A DNA stretch of 64,000 nt, taken from assembly GCF_023016805.1 (NCBI RefSeq), contig NZ_JALKCH010000013.1, positions 45,436 to 109,435 on the forward strand. Direction: 5' to 3'. Every line of letters begins with the position of its first letter. Positions within the stretch are counted from its first letter, which is position 1. The translations under genes were made by a program, and so were the position numbers. The stretch is from Ancylobacter crimeensis. Its GTDB lineage: Bacteria; Pseudomonadota; Alphaproteobacteria; Rhizobiales; Xanthobacteraceae. The notes under the pieces were generated by a model. That model worked only from the letters and a program-made list of their open reading frames with translations. It had not been told where the DNA came from and did no database searches. Positions 36,097 to 45,563 of this stretch are shown here, one piece after another.

Positions 36097-37440
36097 TCAG
36101 GTGAAGACGACGTGGAGCAGGATCAGCAGGCCGAGGCTCGCCAGCCCCTGGATCACCGTGCCGAGGCTGAAGCGCGCCAGCGTGCCGGCAGGCCCCGCAC
36201 CCATGGCGGAACCGACCAGCCAGAAAAGCCCATCGGTGATCAGCGGCGCCGTCATGGAGCCGGCACCGACGGCGAGTGCGGCAAGCGCGCGGCCGCTCGC
36301 GCCGTCCAGCCCGACCGGGACCAGCAGCGGCGCCATCATGCCTGCGGCGGTGATCGCGGCGACCAACGACGAGCCCTGCAGCGTTTTCATGACCGCCGCG
36401 AGCGCGAAAGGCAGCGCCAGCATCAGTGCCTGCGCGGGCACCCAGGCGGTGAGCCGCTCGGCATTCATTTCCGGCAGGCCGGTATCCTGGATCAGCTTCT
36501 GGAGCCCTCCGGCCATGCCGATGAGCAGGATCAGCGTCGCGACTCGCGAAATGCCGCGCCCGGCCCAGCCGTCCTCCGAAAGCCCGTCACGCTGCCAGGG
36601 ACGCGCGAGCAAAGCCATCAGCCCGACACCGACCACCAGCAGCATCAGCGGGCGGCCGAGACCGAGGATGAATTCGCGGTTCGGGCCGCCGCCGAAGGGC
36701 TCGCTGGCGATGTCGCCGAGCGACTGGATGGCCAGCAGTGTGACGACCACCGCGCTGACCAGAAGCAGCACCTGCGCGGCCCGCTTCGGCCGATGCAGCA
36801 GGCCGGGATCAGCGACCTCTTCAGGCGCCTCCGGCGGAGCGGCGACGCGTGGCACGGCGAGCCGCGCAAAACCCGTTCCGATGGCGATGCCGAGAAGGGC
36901 GAGAGGAATGCCGAAGCCGAGTGCCGCCCACCAGCTCGCGCCGAGAATGGTGACCGCGGCGATCATCACCGGCGCCGGCAACAGCGCGCCATGCGCGGCG
37001 GAGAGCGAGAGGCCGAGGATGAGCGCCGGGCGGGGCGAATCGCCCCTCAGCGCGCGGCGCAGCGGGCCGAGCAGCGCATAGGCCGCCGCCGGGCTAGACG
37101 CGATGCCGCCGAGAAGGCCGAGCGCGGGCATGAGGAGCGCCACGGCGCGCCGGCTGAGCAGCGCGGTCTTGGCGTTGAGCCAGCTCGTCGCCCCGGCGCC
37201 ATCGGCGATCTCGCCGATCAGTGCCCCGGCCAGCACCACGAGGCCGAGCGACTGGATGGACTGCGAGAAGCCGATGCCGAAGGACTTGCCGATCTGGCTG
37301 GTGGCCATGCCTGCGGCAAGGCCGAAGCCCACCGCGCCGAGGACGACCGCGATCAGCGGATGCAGGCGCCCGCGCCAGCAGGCGACAGCGACGAACAGGA
37401 TGGCGATCAGCAGGAAAGCGGCTTGGTACAGCGATGTCAC
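36097..37440 (-). CDS. GntP-family gluconate/organic-acid permease
   Basis: 447-aa inner-membrane permease with about 12 hydrophobic segments; LVVLAGALIGEIADGAGA, GGIASSPAAAYALLGPL and GSMTAPLITDGLFWLVG match the GntP family of gluconate:H+ symporters. I favour the GTG at 37440 (VTSLYQAAFLL), which gives the usual family length, over an ATG at 37521 that would add 27 polar residues. Same strand as and upstream of the GH1 gene; uptake of an oxidised sugar acid would fit, but the substrate is not determined. Confidence 0.8.
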   Translation of the reverse strand: MTSLYQAAFLLIAILFVAVACWRGRLHPLIAVVLGAVGFGLAAGMATSQIGKSFGIGFSQSIQSLGLVVLAGALIGEIADGAGATSWLNAKTALLSRRAVALLMPALGLLGGIASSPAAAYALLGPLRRALRGDSPRPALILGLSLSAAHGALLPAPVMIAAVTILGASWWAALGFGIPLALLGIAIGTGFARLAVPRVAAPPEAPEEVADPGLLHRPKRAAQVLLLVSAVVVTLLAIQSLGDIASEPFGGGPNREFILGLGRPLMLLVVGVGLMALLARPWQRDGLSEDGWAGRGISRVATLILLIGMAGGLQKLIQDTGLPEMNAERLTAWVPAQALMLALPFALAAVMKTLQGSSLVAAITAAGMMAPLLVPVGLDGASGRALAALAVGAGSMTAPLITDGLFWLVGSAMGAGPAGTLARFSLGTVIQGLASLGLLILLHVVFT

Positions 37441-37609
37441 GCGGGCAGCCCGACTGAGCGAGGGGAGATCGATGAGAAGGCTCGTCCTTGCTCGCTTAAC
37501 CCGCCCGTGCCCCGGTGTCACGCCTACATGTCACGCCTGCAGCGCGGCGGCGTCAGCAAAGCGTGAACACCGATTGCGAGCGGCGGGGGCGGCGGATAGG
37601 TTCGCCACC

Positions 37610-38887
37610 ATGCCGCGTTTCCGTTTACCCCTCTGCCTTTCGGCCGTCCTTCTGTTCGCTTCGCTCACCGGCGTCGCCGCGCAGACCATGCCCGACGCCC
37701 CGCCTGCCGCTGCGCCGCAGGCCGCGCCCGTTTCTGGTTTCGTGCGGGCGGACGGCACACGCTTCGTCAATCCGGACGGGTCGACCTTTCATGTGAAGGG
37801 CATGAGCTTCGGCAACTGGCTGCTGCCGGAAGGCTACATGTTCAAATTCGACGTGCAGCGCTCGCCGCGCGAGATCGAGAACGTCATCTCCTATCTGGCA
37901 GGACCTGAGGAGGCCGCGCGGTTCTGGAAGGAGTTTCGGGATGTCTACATCACCGAGGACGACGTCGCCTTCCTGGCGAAGGTCGGCTTCACCACGGTGC
38001 GCATCCCCCTGCACTGGAAGTTCTTCATGGACCCTGCCGACCCGGAAAAGGTGAACCCGGACGGCGAGGGCTGGATGCTGCTCGACCGGGTGATCGGTTG
38101 GGCCCGCACGCACGGCATAAAGGCGATCCTCGATATCCATGCCGCGCCGGGCGGCCAGACCGGGGTGAACCATGATGACGGTGTCGGCTACCCGCTGACC
38201 TTCTACGTGCCGAAATATCAGCGTGCGACCATCAACATGTGGACCGCGATCGCCAGCCGCTACGCGAACGAAACCGCGGTTCTCGGCTATGACCTGCTCA
38301 ACGAGCCGATCTCGCCCTATCACGATCAGGACTACCTCAATCCTCGCCTTGAACCGCTCTATGAACGGATCACGCGGGCGATCCGGGCCGTGGATCCCAA
38401 CCACCCGGTCATTCTCGCCGCGGCGCAGTGGAGCACCAATTTCGGCGTGTTCGGCCCGCCTTTCGACAGCAACGTCGCCTACACCTACCACAAGTTCTGG
38501 GCGAGCCCCGAGCGACGGGAGGTGCAGGACTATGTGAACTTCTCCAATCGCTGGCAGGTGCCGCTTTTCCTCGGCGAGACGGGCGAGCTCACCAATGAAT
38601 GGAACGCCAGATACCGGGCGCTGAACGAGACGTTCGGCATCGGCTGGAGCTTCTGGACCTACAAGAACCTCGATTCCGCCTCCACCGTGGTCTCGATCCG
38701 CAAGCCGGAGGGCTGGGATGCGATCTCGGCCTTCGGCAGCGCGCCCACGAGCGCGTGGCCTTCCATGCAGAAGCCGCCGCAGGCGGAGGTCGTCGCCACC
38801 CTGAACGCCTATCTCGCCAATGCCCGCTTTTCCGCAGCCGAGGTGAACCGCGACTATGTCGCTTCGCTCGGCCTCACGGCCCCCTGA
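37610..38887 (+). CDS. Secreted GH5 endoglucanase/glucosidase-like protein
   Basis: 425-aa family 5 glycoside hydrolase. The signal peptide is LPLCLSAVLLFASLTGVAAQ; mature GH5 barrel begins near 45 (VKGMSFGNWLLPEGYM). Acid/base Glu232 (DLLNEPIS) and nucleophile Glu323 (LFLGETGE) are in place, with the supporting DIHAAPGGQTG and AYTYHKFW motifs. The form resembles exo-glucanase/cellulase-like GH5 proteins. The ATG at 37610 is the one directly before the signal peptide. Divergent from the permease gene and 33 bp upstream of matB. Confidence 0.9.
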   Translation: MPRFRLPLCLSAVLLFASLTGVAAQTMPDAPPAAAPQAAPVSGFVRADGTRFVNPDGSTFHVKGMSFGNWLLPEGYMFKFDVQRSPREIENVISYLAGPEEAARFWKEFRDVYITEDDVAFLAKVGFTTVRIPLHWKFFMDPADPEKVNPDGEGWMLLDRVIGWARTHGIKAILDIHAAPGGQTGVNHDDGVGYPLTFYVPKYQRATINMWTAIASRYANETAVLGYDLLNEPISPYHDQDYLNPRLEPLYERITRAIRAVDPNHPVILAAAQWSTNFGVFGPPFDSNVAYTYHKFWASPERREVQDYVNFSNRWQVPLFLGETGELTNEWNARYRALNETFGIGWSFWTYKNLDSASTVVSIRKPEGWDAISAFGSAPTSAWPSMQKPPQAEVVATLNAYLANARFSAAEVNRDYVASLGLTAP

Positions 38888-38920
38888 GCCTGTTCCTCCC
38901 GCCATGACCGTTCTTGCGCC

Positions 38921-40435
38921 ATGACCAATCACCTGTTCGATCTCATCCGCGCCCGCATCGCCGACCCCGCCCGGCCTTTCATCGAGACGGCCGAGGGAGA
39001 GGTGTTGACCTATGCCGACATGCTGGCTCGATCGGCCCGCTATGCCGGGGCCTTCGCGGCTCTGGGCGTGACGCCGGGTGACCGGGTGGCGCTTCAGGTG
39101 GAAAAGAGCGTTGAGGCGGTGTTCGCCTATCTCGGCGCGGTACGGGCGGGGGCAGTGTTCCTCCCGCTGAATACCGCCTACACGCCGGCCGAGATCGGCT
39201 ATTTCCTCGGCGACGCCGAGCCGAAGATCTTTGTCTGCGACCCGGCGCAGCATGCCGCGCTGGCCCCGATCGCGCGCGGGGCGGGCGTCGCGCAGGTGCT
39301 GACGCTGGACGGCGCTGGGCAGGGTACGCTGCGCGTGGCGGCCGACGGGGCGGCGCCTCAGTTCACCGATGCCGAACGCGGAGCCGACGACCTCGCCGCA
39401 TTGCTCTACACCTCCGGCACCACGGGCCGTTCGAAGGGGGCGATGCTCACCCACGGCAACCTTGCCTCCAATGCCGCGACGCTGGTGGAGCATTGGCGCT
39501 TTTCGGCCGACGACGTGCTGATTCACGCGCTGCCGATCTTCCACACGCACGGCCTGTTCGTCGCCATCAATGTGACGCTGCTGGCCGGCGCTTCGATGAT
39601 CTTCCTGCCGAAATTCGACGCCCGGCAGGTGCTCGCGCTCATGGGCCGTGCCAGCGTGCTGATGGGGGTGCCGACCTTCTACACCCGCCTCCTGTCGCTG
39701 CCGGGCCTCACCCGCGAGGCGAGCGCGGGGATGCGGCTCTTCATTTCCGGCTCGGCGCCGCTGCTGGCCGAGACCCACCGCGCATGGCAGGACGCCACCG
39801 GCCACGCGATCCTCGAACGCTACGGCATGACCGAAACCAACATGATCACCTCGAACCCCCATGACGGGACGCGGGTGCCGGGCACGGTCGGCATGCCGCT
39901 GCCGGGCGTGAGCGTGAAGGTGACCGACCCCGACACCGGGCGCGAGCTGATCGCCGGCGCCATCGGCATGATCGAGGTGAAGGGGCCGAACGTGTTCTCG
40001 GGCTACTGGCGCATGCCGGAAAAGACCGCCGCCGAATTGCGCGAGGGCTGGTTCGTCACCGGCGATCTCGGTCAGATCGACCTCGACGGCCGGGTGCAGA
40101 TCGTCGGACGAGGCAAGGATCTCGTCATCACCGGCGGCTTCAACGTCTATCCCAAGGAGATCGAGACCGAGATCGATGCCATCGACGGCGTGGTGGAGAG
40201 CGCGGTGATCGGCGTACCCCATGCCGATTTCGGCGAGGGCGTGACTGCGGTCGTGGTGATGAGCGATGGCGCGACGCTAACCGAGGCGGATGTGCAGGCG
40301 GCGTTGGCGCCGAAGCTCGCAAAGTTCAAGCTGCCCAAGCGCGTGCTGTTCGTCGAAGAACTGCCGCGCAACGCCATGGGCAAGGTGCAGAAGAATCTTC
40401 TGCGCGATCGGTTCGGGGATATTTACAAAGCGTAG
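38921..40435 (+). CDS. matB: Malonyl-CoA synthetase
   Basis: Activates malonate with ATP and CoA. 504 aa, matching MatB length. The adenylate-forming motifs are all visible: LLYTSGTTGRSKGAM, the YGMTETNM segment, VTGDLGQIDLDG and the C-terminal catalytic lysine in RNAMGKVQK. The PIFHTHGLF stretch and overall pattern match MatB rather than long-chain ligases. There is no malonate decarboxylase or MatC transporter nearby. The gene could feed malonyl-CoA to the neighbouring ACP-ketosynthase pair. Confidence 0.87.
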   Translation: MTNHLFDLIRARIADPARPFIETAEGEVLTYADMLARSARYAGAFAALGVTPGDRVALQVEKSVEAVFAYLGAVRAGAVFLPLNTAYTPAEIGYFLGDAEPKIFVCDPAQHAALAPIARGAGVAQVLTLDGAGQGTLRVAADGAAPQFTDAERGADDLAALLYTSGTTGRSKGAMLTHGNLASNAATLVEHWRFSADDVLIHALPIFHTHGLFVAINVTLLAGASMIFLPKFDARQVLALMGRASVLMGVPTFYTRLLSLPGLTREASAGMRLFISGSAPLLAETHRAWQDATGHAILERYGMTETNMITSNPHDGTRVPGTVGMPLPGVSVKVTDPDTGRELIAGAIGMIEVKGPNVFSGYWRMPEKTAAELREGWFVTGDLGQIDLDGRVQIVGRGKDLVITGGFNVYPKEIETEIDAIDGVVESAVIGVPHADFGEGVTAVVVMSDGATLTEADVQAALAPKLAKFKLPKRVLFVEELPRNAMGKVQKNLLRDRFGDIYKA

Positions 40436-40462
40436 GTGAAAGCCAGGTTGCTCGAAATCCGG

Positions 40463-40747
40463 CTAACCCTTCACCCGCCCGAGCACGTCGATCAACTCCG
40501 CCACCTTGCGGCGCTGCTCGTCGGCGTCGCCGGAGCGGATGGCGTGTTCAACGCAGTGGGCGACGTGGTCGCGCAGCACCTCTTCCTCGACACGCTTCAG
40601 CGCCGCCCGCACCGCCGCCACTTGGGTGACGATGTCGATGCAATAGCGGTTGTCCTCGATCATCTTCGATAGCCCGCGCACCTGACCTTCGATCCGGTTC
40701 AGGCGCTTCAGGCAGGAGGTGCGGGTGTCGTTCTGCATGCTGGACAT
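40463..40747 (-). CDS. csoR: CsoR/RcnR-family copper-sensing repressor
   Basis: 94-aa all-helical repressor released from DNA by metal. Cu(I) ligand pattern Cys-His-Cys is present (YCIDIVTQV, then DHVAHCVEHA). The ATG at 40747 is preferred over 40738 because GGTAGGGGT lies at ribosome-site distance; that stretch also forms part of the upstream operator. Divergent from the copper ATPase gene. Confidence 0.92.
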   Translation of the reverse strand: MSSMQNDTRTSCLKRLNRIEGQVRGLSKMIEDNRYCIDIVTQVAAVRAALKRVEEEVLRDHVAHCVEHAIRSGDADEQRRKVAELIDVLGRVKG

Positions 40748-40797
40748 ATACCCCTACCAGGTATATATCGCAAGCCGCACATACCCCGCGAGGGTAT
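40748..40797. promoter_or_regulatory. Two CsoR-type operators between csoR and copA
   Basis: Inverted repeats ATACC-7 bp-GGTAT (40748-40764) and ATACCC-5 bp-GGGTAT (40781-40797). The form TACCC...GGGTA is typical of CsoR sites. One lies against each divergent gene, fitting joint copper-dependent repression. Confidence 0.8.
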
Positions 40798-40808
40798 AGG
40801 AGCCAGCC

Positions 40809-43307
40809 ATGACGCACGAGCATCACCACGGAACCGGATCGGCAGAGGAAAAGTCTGCCTGCTGCGGAGGCCATGGCGGAAAGCCGGTCGCGCAACCGGA
40901 TGCGGAGTGCTGCTCCGGGCAGGCCCACACTGCCACCTCCCACACTGCCGCCTCCCACGATCATTCGGCGCATGACCACGCCTCCCGCCCTCATGCACCC
41001 GGCGCCTGCTCGCATACGCACATGGTGAAGGACCCTGTCTGCGGCATGGATGTGGACCCGCACACCGCGACCGAGCGCGCGGAACACGGCGGACAGACCT
41101 ATTATTTCTGCTGCGCGGGCTGCCGTACCAAGTTCCAGGCCAATCCGGCAAAATATCTCGAGGGACGCCGGGACGCCGCTACCGTGCCGGAAGGCACCGA
41201 ATACACCTGTCCGATGCACCCCGAGGTGCGCCAGATCGGACCCGGCACATGCCCCATCTGCGGCATGGCGCTGGAGCCGATGCAGGTGAGCCTCGATGCA
41301 GGACCGAATCCCGAACTCGCCGACATGACGAGGCGTTTCTGGATTGGCCTCGTTCTCACGGCGCCGATTTTCCTGCTGGAAATGGGCGGGCATCTGTTCC
41401 CCGCTTTGCACCACCTCGTGCCGCCTGAGGTGTCGGCCTGGATCCAGCTGGTGCTGGCGACGCCCGTGGTGCTGTGGGTCGGCCTGCCGTTCTTCCAGCG
41501 CGGCTGGCAGTCGGTGGTGACGCGCAACTTCAACATGTTCACGCTGATCGCGCTCGGCACCGGCGTCGCTTATCTCTACAGCCTCGTCGCGGTGCTGGCG
41601 CCCGGCCTGTTTCCCGAGACCTTCCAGGGTGAGGGGGGAACGGTCGGCGTCTATTTCGAGGCGGCGGCGGTCATCACCGTGCTGGTCGCGCTCGGCCAGG
41701 TGCTGGAATTGCGCGCCCGCGAACAGACCTCCGGTGCCATCCGCGCCTTGCTCGACCTTGCGCCGAAGACCGCCCGACGGCTGAAGGACGATGGGGGCGA
41801 GGACGAGGTTCCGCTCGACGAGGTCGTGGTCGGCGACCGCCTGCGTGTCCGTCCCGGCGAAAAGGTGCCGGTGGACGGCCTGGTGGAGGAGGGGCGCTCC
41901 GCTCTCGACGAAAGCCTCATCACCGGTGAATCCATGCCGGTCACGCGCAGCGCTGGCGAGAAGGTGATCGGCGGGTCCATCAATGGCTCCGGGGCACTCA
42001 CCATCCGCGCCGAGCAGGTGGGGCGCGACACCATGCTCGCCCGCATCGTGCAGATGGTGGCGGATGCCCAGCGCTCCCGCGCACCGATCCAGCGTCTTGC
42101 CGATCGGGTGGCCGGCTGGTTCGTACCGGCGGTGGTGGCGGCCGCTGTCGTCGCCTTCGCCTGCTGGATGGTGTTCGGACCCGAGCCGCGTTTCGCCCAC
42201 GCCCTCATCTCGGCGGTTGCGGTGCTCATCATCGCCTGCCCTTGCGCGCTGGGTCTCGCCACGCCGATGTCGATCATGGTCGGTGTCGGACGCGGTGCGC
42301 AGGCCGGCGTCCTGATCCGCGACGCCGAGGCGCTGGAGCGGATGTCCGCGGTCGACACGCTGGTGGTGGACAAGACCGGCACGCTCACCGCCGGAAAGCC
42401 CGCGCTCACCGCGCTGGAAACGGTGGAAGGCTTCACCGAGGACGAGGCGCTGGGCTTCGCCGCGGGGGTGGAAGCGCCATCCGAGCACCCGCTCGCCCAC
42501 GCCATCCTGGAGGCGGCGAAGGCGCGCGGCCTCGACATTCCCAAGGTCCGCGGCTTCGACAGCCCGGTCGGCAAAGGGGCTTACGGCCTCGTCGCCGGCA
42601 AACGGGTGATGATTGGCAGCGCCGCCTTCCTCAAGGAACTCGGCATCGATGTCGCCCCGCTCGCCACCCGGGCGGACGAACTGCGGCGCGACGGCGCCAG
42701 CGCGATCTTTCTCGGCGTGAACGGCCAACCTGCGGCCGTGCTCGCCATCGCCGATCCCATCAAGGACAGCACCGCGCCGGCGCTTGCCGCGCTTCGCGAG
42801 GAGGGGGTACGCGTCATCATGCTGACCGGCGACAATCGCACCACCGCGGAGGCGGTGGCGCGCAGGCTCGGCATCTCCGAGGTCGAGGCCGATGTTGCCC
42901 CGGCCGACAAGGGTGAGGTGGTCGAAAGGCTCCGTCGCGAAGACCGTGTCGTCGCCATGGCCGGAGACGGGGTGAACGACGCGCCCGCCCTTGCCGGCGC
43001 CGATGTCGGCATCGCCATGGGCACCGGCACCGATGTCGCGATGGAGAGCGCGGGCGTGACGCTGCTGAAGGGCGATCTCGCTGGCATCGTGAAGGCCCGC
43101 AGGCTGTCGCAGGCGGTGATGGCCAATATCCGCCAGAACCTCGGCTTCGCATTCCTCTACAACGTGGCGGGCGTACCGATCGCGGCGGGCGCGCTCTATC
43201 CGCTCTTCGGCTTAACTTTCTCGCCGATGGTCGCAGCGCTCGCCATGGCGCTGTCGTCCGTCAGCGTCATCGCCAACGCGCTGCGGCTGCGGGCGGTGGA
43301 ACTGTAG
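40809..43307 (+). CDS. copA: Copper-exporting P1B-type ATPase with YHS and metal-binding domains
   Basis: 832-aa inner-membrane Cu(I) exporter. The N-terminus (1-70) is rich in His and Cys, with a short tandem DNA repeat at 40926-40955. A YHS domain follows (about 72-118; [20 protein letters not shown]), then a heavy-metal-binding domain ([19 protein letters not shown]). The ATPase core has TGES, the transmembrane metal site [11 protein letters not shown], phosphorylation motif DKTGTLT, SEHPLA and [10 protein letters not shown]. No CXXC-type HMA domain is present. ATG at 40809 has an AGGAG site. Divergent from csoR. Confidence 0.95.
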   Translation: MTHEHHHGTGSAEEKSACCGGHGGKPVAQPDAECCSGQAHTATSHTAASHDHSAHDHASRPHAPGACSHTHMVKDPVCGMDVDPHTATERAEHGGQTYYFCCAGCRTKFQANPAKYLEGRRDAATVPEGTEYTCPMHPEVRQIGPGTCPICGMALEPMQVSLDAGPNPELADMTRRFWIGLVLTAPIFLLEMGGHLFPALHHLVPPEVSAWIQLVLATPVVLWVGLPFFQRGWQSVVTRNFNMFTLIALGTGVAYLYSLVAVLAPGLFPETFQGEGGTVGVYFEAAAVITVLVALGQVLELRAREQTSGAIRALLDLAPKTARRLKDDGGEDEVPLDEVVVGDRLRVRPGEKVPVDGLVEEGRSALDESLITGESMPVTRSAGEKVIGGSINGSGALTIRAEQVGRDTMLARIVQMVADAQRSRAPIQRLADRVAGWFVPAVVAAAVVAFACWMVFGPEPRFAHALISAVAVLIIACPCALGLATPMSIMVGVGRGAQAGVLIRDAEALERMSAVDTLVVDKTGTLTAGKPALTALETVEGFTEDEALGFAAGVEAPSEHPLAHAILEAAKARGLDIPKVRGFDSPVGKGAYGLVAGKRVMIGSAAFLKELGIDVAPLATRADELRRDGASAIFLGVNGQPAAVLAIADPIKDSTAPALAALREEGVRVIMLTGDNRTTAEAVARRLGISEVEADVAPADKGEVVERLRREDRVVAMAGDGVNDAPALAGADVGIAMGTGTDVAMESAGVTLLKGDLAGIVKARRLSQAVMANIRQNLGFAFLYNVAGVPIAAGALYPLFGLTFSPMVAALAMALSSVSVIANALRLRAVEL

Positions 43308-43312
43308 GCCGA

Positions 43313-43783
43313 TCAGCCGGCGCGGCGCAGACCGGCTTCCAGCAGGGCGGCCGCCGGCTCATAGCGTTCCACGAGTCGGCGGCCGCCATCGGCAAGAAGG
43401 GCAACGCGTTGCGGGTCGCGGTTGTCGGCATTGTCGGCGAGCTTGACCCGCAGCACGGAACGGTCGGCGGTCGCGGCGAGGTCTTCGAGCCAGCGGAGAT
43501 ACTCCACGCCCTCCGGCCGGGTGACCGCCTCGATGATCCGCACTGCTTCGGACGAGATGCCGGCGGCGATCAGCGAGCGGCGCGTAGCCGCGGTGTCCTC
43601 AAGCGCGTCGTGCAGCCACGCGGCATCGATCTCGTCATGGGTGGCATCCGGCCAGCGTGCCAGCAGATGGCGGACCACCCGCTCCAGATGACGGAAATAG
43701 GGCTGGCCTGCCTTGTCGGTCTGGCCGGCATGCAATGCCTCGGCGAGCCGGCAGGTGAGGGAGCGTGGAGCGGTTTCATCCAT
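43313..43783 (-). CDS. HD-domain protein, small alarmone-hydrolase-like
   Basis: 156 aa comprising a single HD domain. Motifs follow the SpoT-type (p)ppGpp hydrolase: FRHLERVVRHLL, HDALED and VKLADNADNRDP, the last like VKLADRxxN. There is no synthetase, TGS or ACT domain, so it resembles a stand-alone hydrolase. It ends 5 bp from copA in a convergent arrangement. Alternative: HD phosphohydrolase with another nucleotide substrate. Confidence 0.78.
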   Translation of the reverse strand: MDETAPRSLTCRLAEALHAGQTDKAGQPYFRHLERVVRHLLARWPDATHDEIDAAWLHDALEDTAATRRSLIAAGISSEAVRIIEAVTRPEGVEYLRWLEDLAATADRSVLRVKLADNADNRDPQRVALLADGGRRLVERYEPAAALLEAGLRRAG

Positions 43784-43864
43784 AAGGCGCGGCTCCTCGA
43801 GATGCGCCGCCCGCCCCAGGCCCGGCGGGATCTACCGCCGGGCTGTATCATGGACGCGCGAACC

Positions 43865-45154
43865 TCACGCCGCCTTGGCGAAGGCGTGCACATTGGCGCC
43901 GGCAGGGGTTTCGACGGGCAGGGACTGTGCCACCTTCTCGGCGATCATCTCCGCGGTGACGCAGGACAGCGTCCAGCCGAGATGGCCGTGGCCGGTGTTG
44001 TAGAACACGCCCGGCAGCTTGCCTGGCTCGACCTTCGGCATCATCGAGGGCAGCATCGGGCGCAGGCCTGCCCACGGCACCGAGCGCGAGGTATTGATGC
44101 CGGGGAACAGCTTCTGCGTCCAGTCGACCAGTGGTCGGATGCGGTCGGCGCGGATATCGCGGTTCTCGCCATTGAATTCCGCCGTGCCGGCGACGCGGAA
44201 GCGGTCGGCACCGAGGCGGCTGGTCACGATCTTGGTCTTGTCGTCGAGCAGGCTGACCCACGGGGCGGCGTTGCGACTTTCTTCGTCATCCAGCATCACG
44301 GTGATGGAATAGCCTTTCACCGGATAGACATTGACGCGGTCGCCCAGCCTGGCCGCGATGGCGCGGCTGCCGACGCCGGCACAGACCACCACGCCGTCGA
44401 AGCTCTCGCGGACATCGAGAGACATGCCCGCCTCGCCCTCGCCCGGCAGCGTCCAGCCGATCTCGACCCCGGTGCCGGTGTGGCGCACGGTCTCGACATT
44501 CGCCTCGGTAATGAAGCGCACGCCTTGGCGACGCGCGGCATCGGCGAGGCCGCGGGTGAAGCGGTGGATGTCGCCGGTGAAGTCGGATTCGGTGAAGAAG
44601 CCGCCATAATAGCTGCCGTGCAGGGTCGGCTCGATGGCGCGCATCTCGTCCGGCGTCACGGCGCGGCGGGAGAGGCCGCCGGCGGCGTAGAGCTTGGAGA
44701 CCTCGGCGGCGCCGTCATAGCTCGCCTTGTCGCGGTAGATATGGAGAATGCCGCGCTTCTCCATGTTGAAGTCGATGCCTTCGCGCGCCGCGATCTCCCA
44801 CATGAATTTGCGGGACAGGATGGCGAGGCGTGCGGTCTCGATGGTATTGGCGCGGTAGTTCGGGATGTTGCCGAGGAATTCGGCCATCCAGGAATATTTG
44901 TGCCAGGAGGGCTTGGGGTTCATCAGCAGGGGGGCGTCCTGCGTGAACATCCACTTGATGCCCTTGATGACCGTCGCCCAGGAATTCCACACCTCGGCAT
45001 TGGAGGCGGACAACTGGCCGCCATTGGCGAAGGAGGTCTCCATCGCCGCATAGCGCTGGCGATCGATGACGGTAACGTCATAACCCTTGCGGGCGAGGGC
45101 ATAGGCGGTGGTGATGCCGGTGATGCCGGCTCCGAGAACAGCGATATGGCGCAT
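43865..45154 (-). CDS. dadA: D-amino-acid dehydrogenase-like FAD oxidoreductase (DadA family)
   Basis: 429-aa FAD-dependent dehydrogenase. N-terminal dinucleotide motif VLGAGITGITTAYALARKGYD cut at GAGITG, followed by the DadA-typical SFANGGQLSASNAEVWN, and YPVKGYSITV and NTGHGHLGWTLSC toward the C-terminus. It oxidises amino acids to oxo-acids plus ammonia and passes electrons to quinones. The leader carries a tandem glycine riboswitch, so glycine or a glycine precursor (sarcosine, D-amino acid) is a plausible substrate. ATG at 45154 with GCGGGAGAG upstream. Not linked to alr here. Confidence 0.88.
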   Translation of the reverse strand: MRHIAVLGAGITGITTAYALARKGYDVTVIDRQRYAAMETSFANGGQLSASNAEVWNSWATVIKGIKWMFTQDAPLLMNPKPSWHKYSWMAEFLGNIPNYRANTIETARLAILSRKFMWEIAAREGIDFNMEKRGILHIYRDKASYDGAAEVSKLYAAGGLSRRAVTPDEMRAIEPTLHGSYYGGFFTESDFTGDIHRFTRGLADAARRQGVRFITEANVETVRHTGTGVEIGWTLPGEGEAGMSLDVRESFDGVVVCAGVGSRAIAARLGDRVNVYPVKGYSITVMLDDEESRNAAPWVSLLDDKTKIVTSRLGADRFRVAGTAEFNGENRDIRADRIRPLVDWTQKLFPGINTSRSVPWAGLRPMLPSMMPKVEPGKLPGVFYNTGHGHLGWTLSCVTAEMIAEKVAQSLPVETPAGANVHAFAKAA

Positions 45155-45225
45155 GGGGCTCTCCCGCGCGTTATGAGGACCACGAGGAACCGTGCGCCCG
45201 TCCGGGCCCGGTTCCGGCTGTCCCC

Positions 45226-45457
45226 AATCTGTCGCGGTACCTGAGAGCTCGCCCCGGGAGGGTTGGAGATGCCGGCGTACCGGACCTCTCCCCTGTCTCG
45301 GGCTTCCCCTTCGGTGGGCACCCGGCGCGCGATCGGCGCCTGCGCCTCTCTCCAGATCGTCCTGACCCTGCGGTCCTCGGTGCCTGAGAGTTTCCTGGGG
45401 GGTTGCTCCGTCGGCGCCGACACTGCCCCTGGGAGGACGGTCGGTCTCTCCCGCAGG
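45226..45457 (-). promoter_or_regulatory. Tandem glycine riboswitch in the dadA leader
   Basis: Two aptamers on the minus strand. Aptamer 1 (45457-45367): P1 CCTGCGG/CCGCAGG, core GGGAGAGACC, GGCGCCGACGGAGCAA and CTCTCAGGCACC. Aptamer 2 (45357-45226): P1 ATCTG/CAGAT, core TGGAGAGAGG, CACCGAAGGGGAAG and CTCTCAGGTACC. A 9-nt linker separates them. Between the second aptamer and the ATG (45154) a GGAACCG/CGGTTCC stem can form, with no T-run, so control is more likely translational. The order of conserved blocks matches the glycine riboswitch family. Ligand-induced direction of control cannot be read from sequence. Confidence 0.93.
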
Positions 45458-45460
45458 ATC

Positions 45461-45521
45461 ATTATCAGACATCTATTGCATCGCACACGCACATGCCGAA
45501 TTCAAGGGCAGTGCATGTGCG
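45461..45521 (-). promoter_or_regulatory. dadA promoter region with inverted repeat
   Basis: A GATAAT -10-like hexamer on the minus strand (45461-45466) lies directly before the riboswitch. Upstream is an inverted repeat with 9-bp arms CGCACATGC (45488-45496) and GCATGTGCG (45513-45521), 16-bp spacer, suited to a dimeric regulator. No -35 box is convincing. Confidence 0.45.
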
Positions 45522-45563
45522 ACCAAGGAAGGGGGCGTGCGTGAGCCATGCTGTCCGCGCAGC

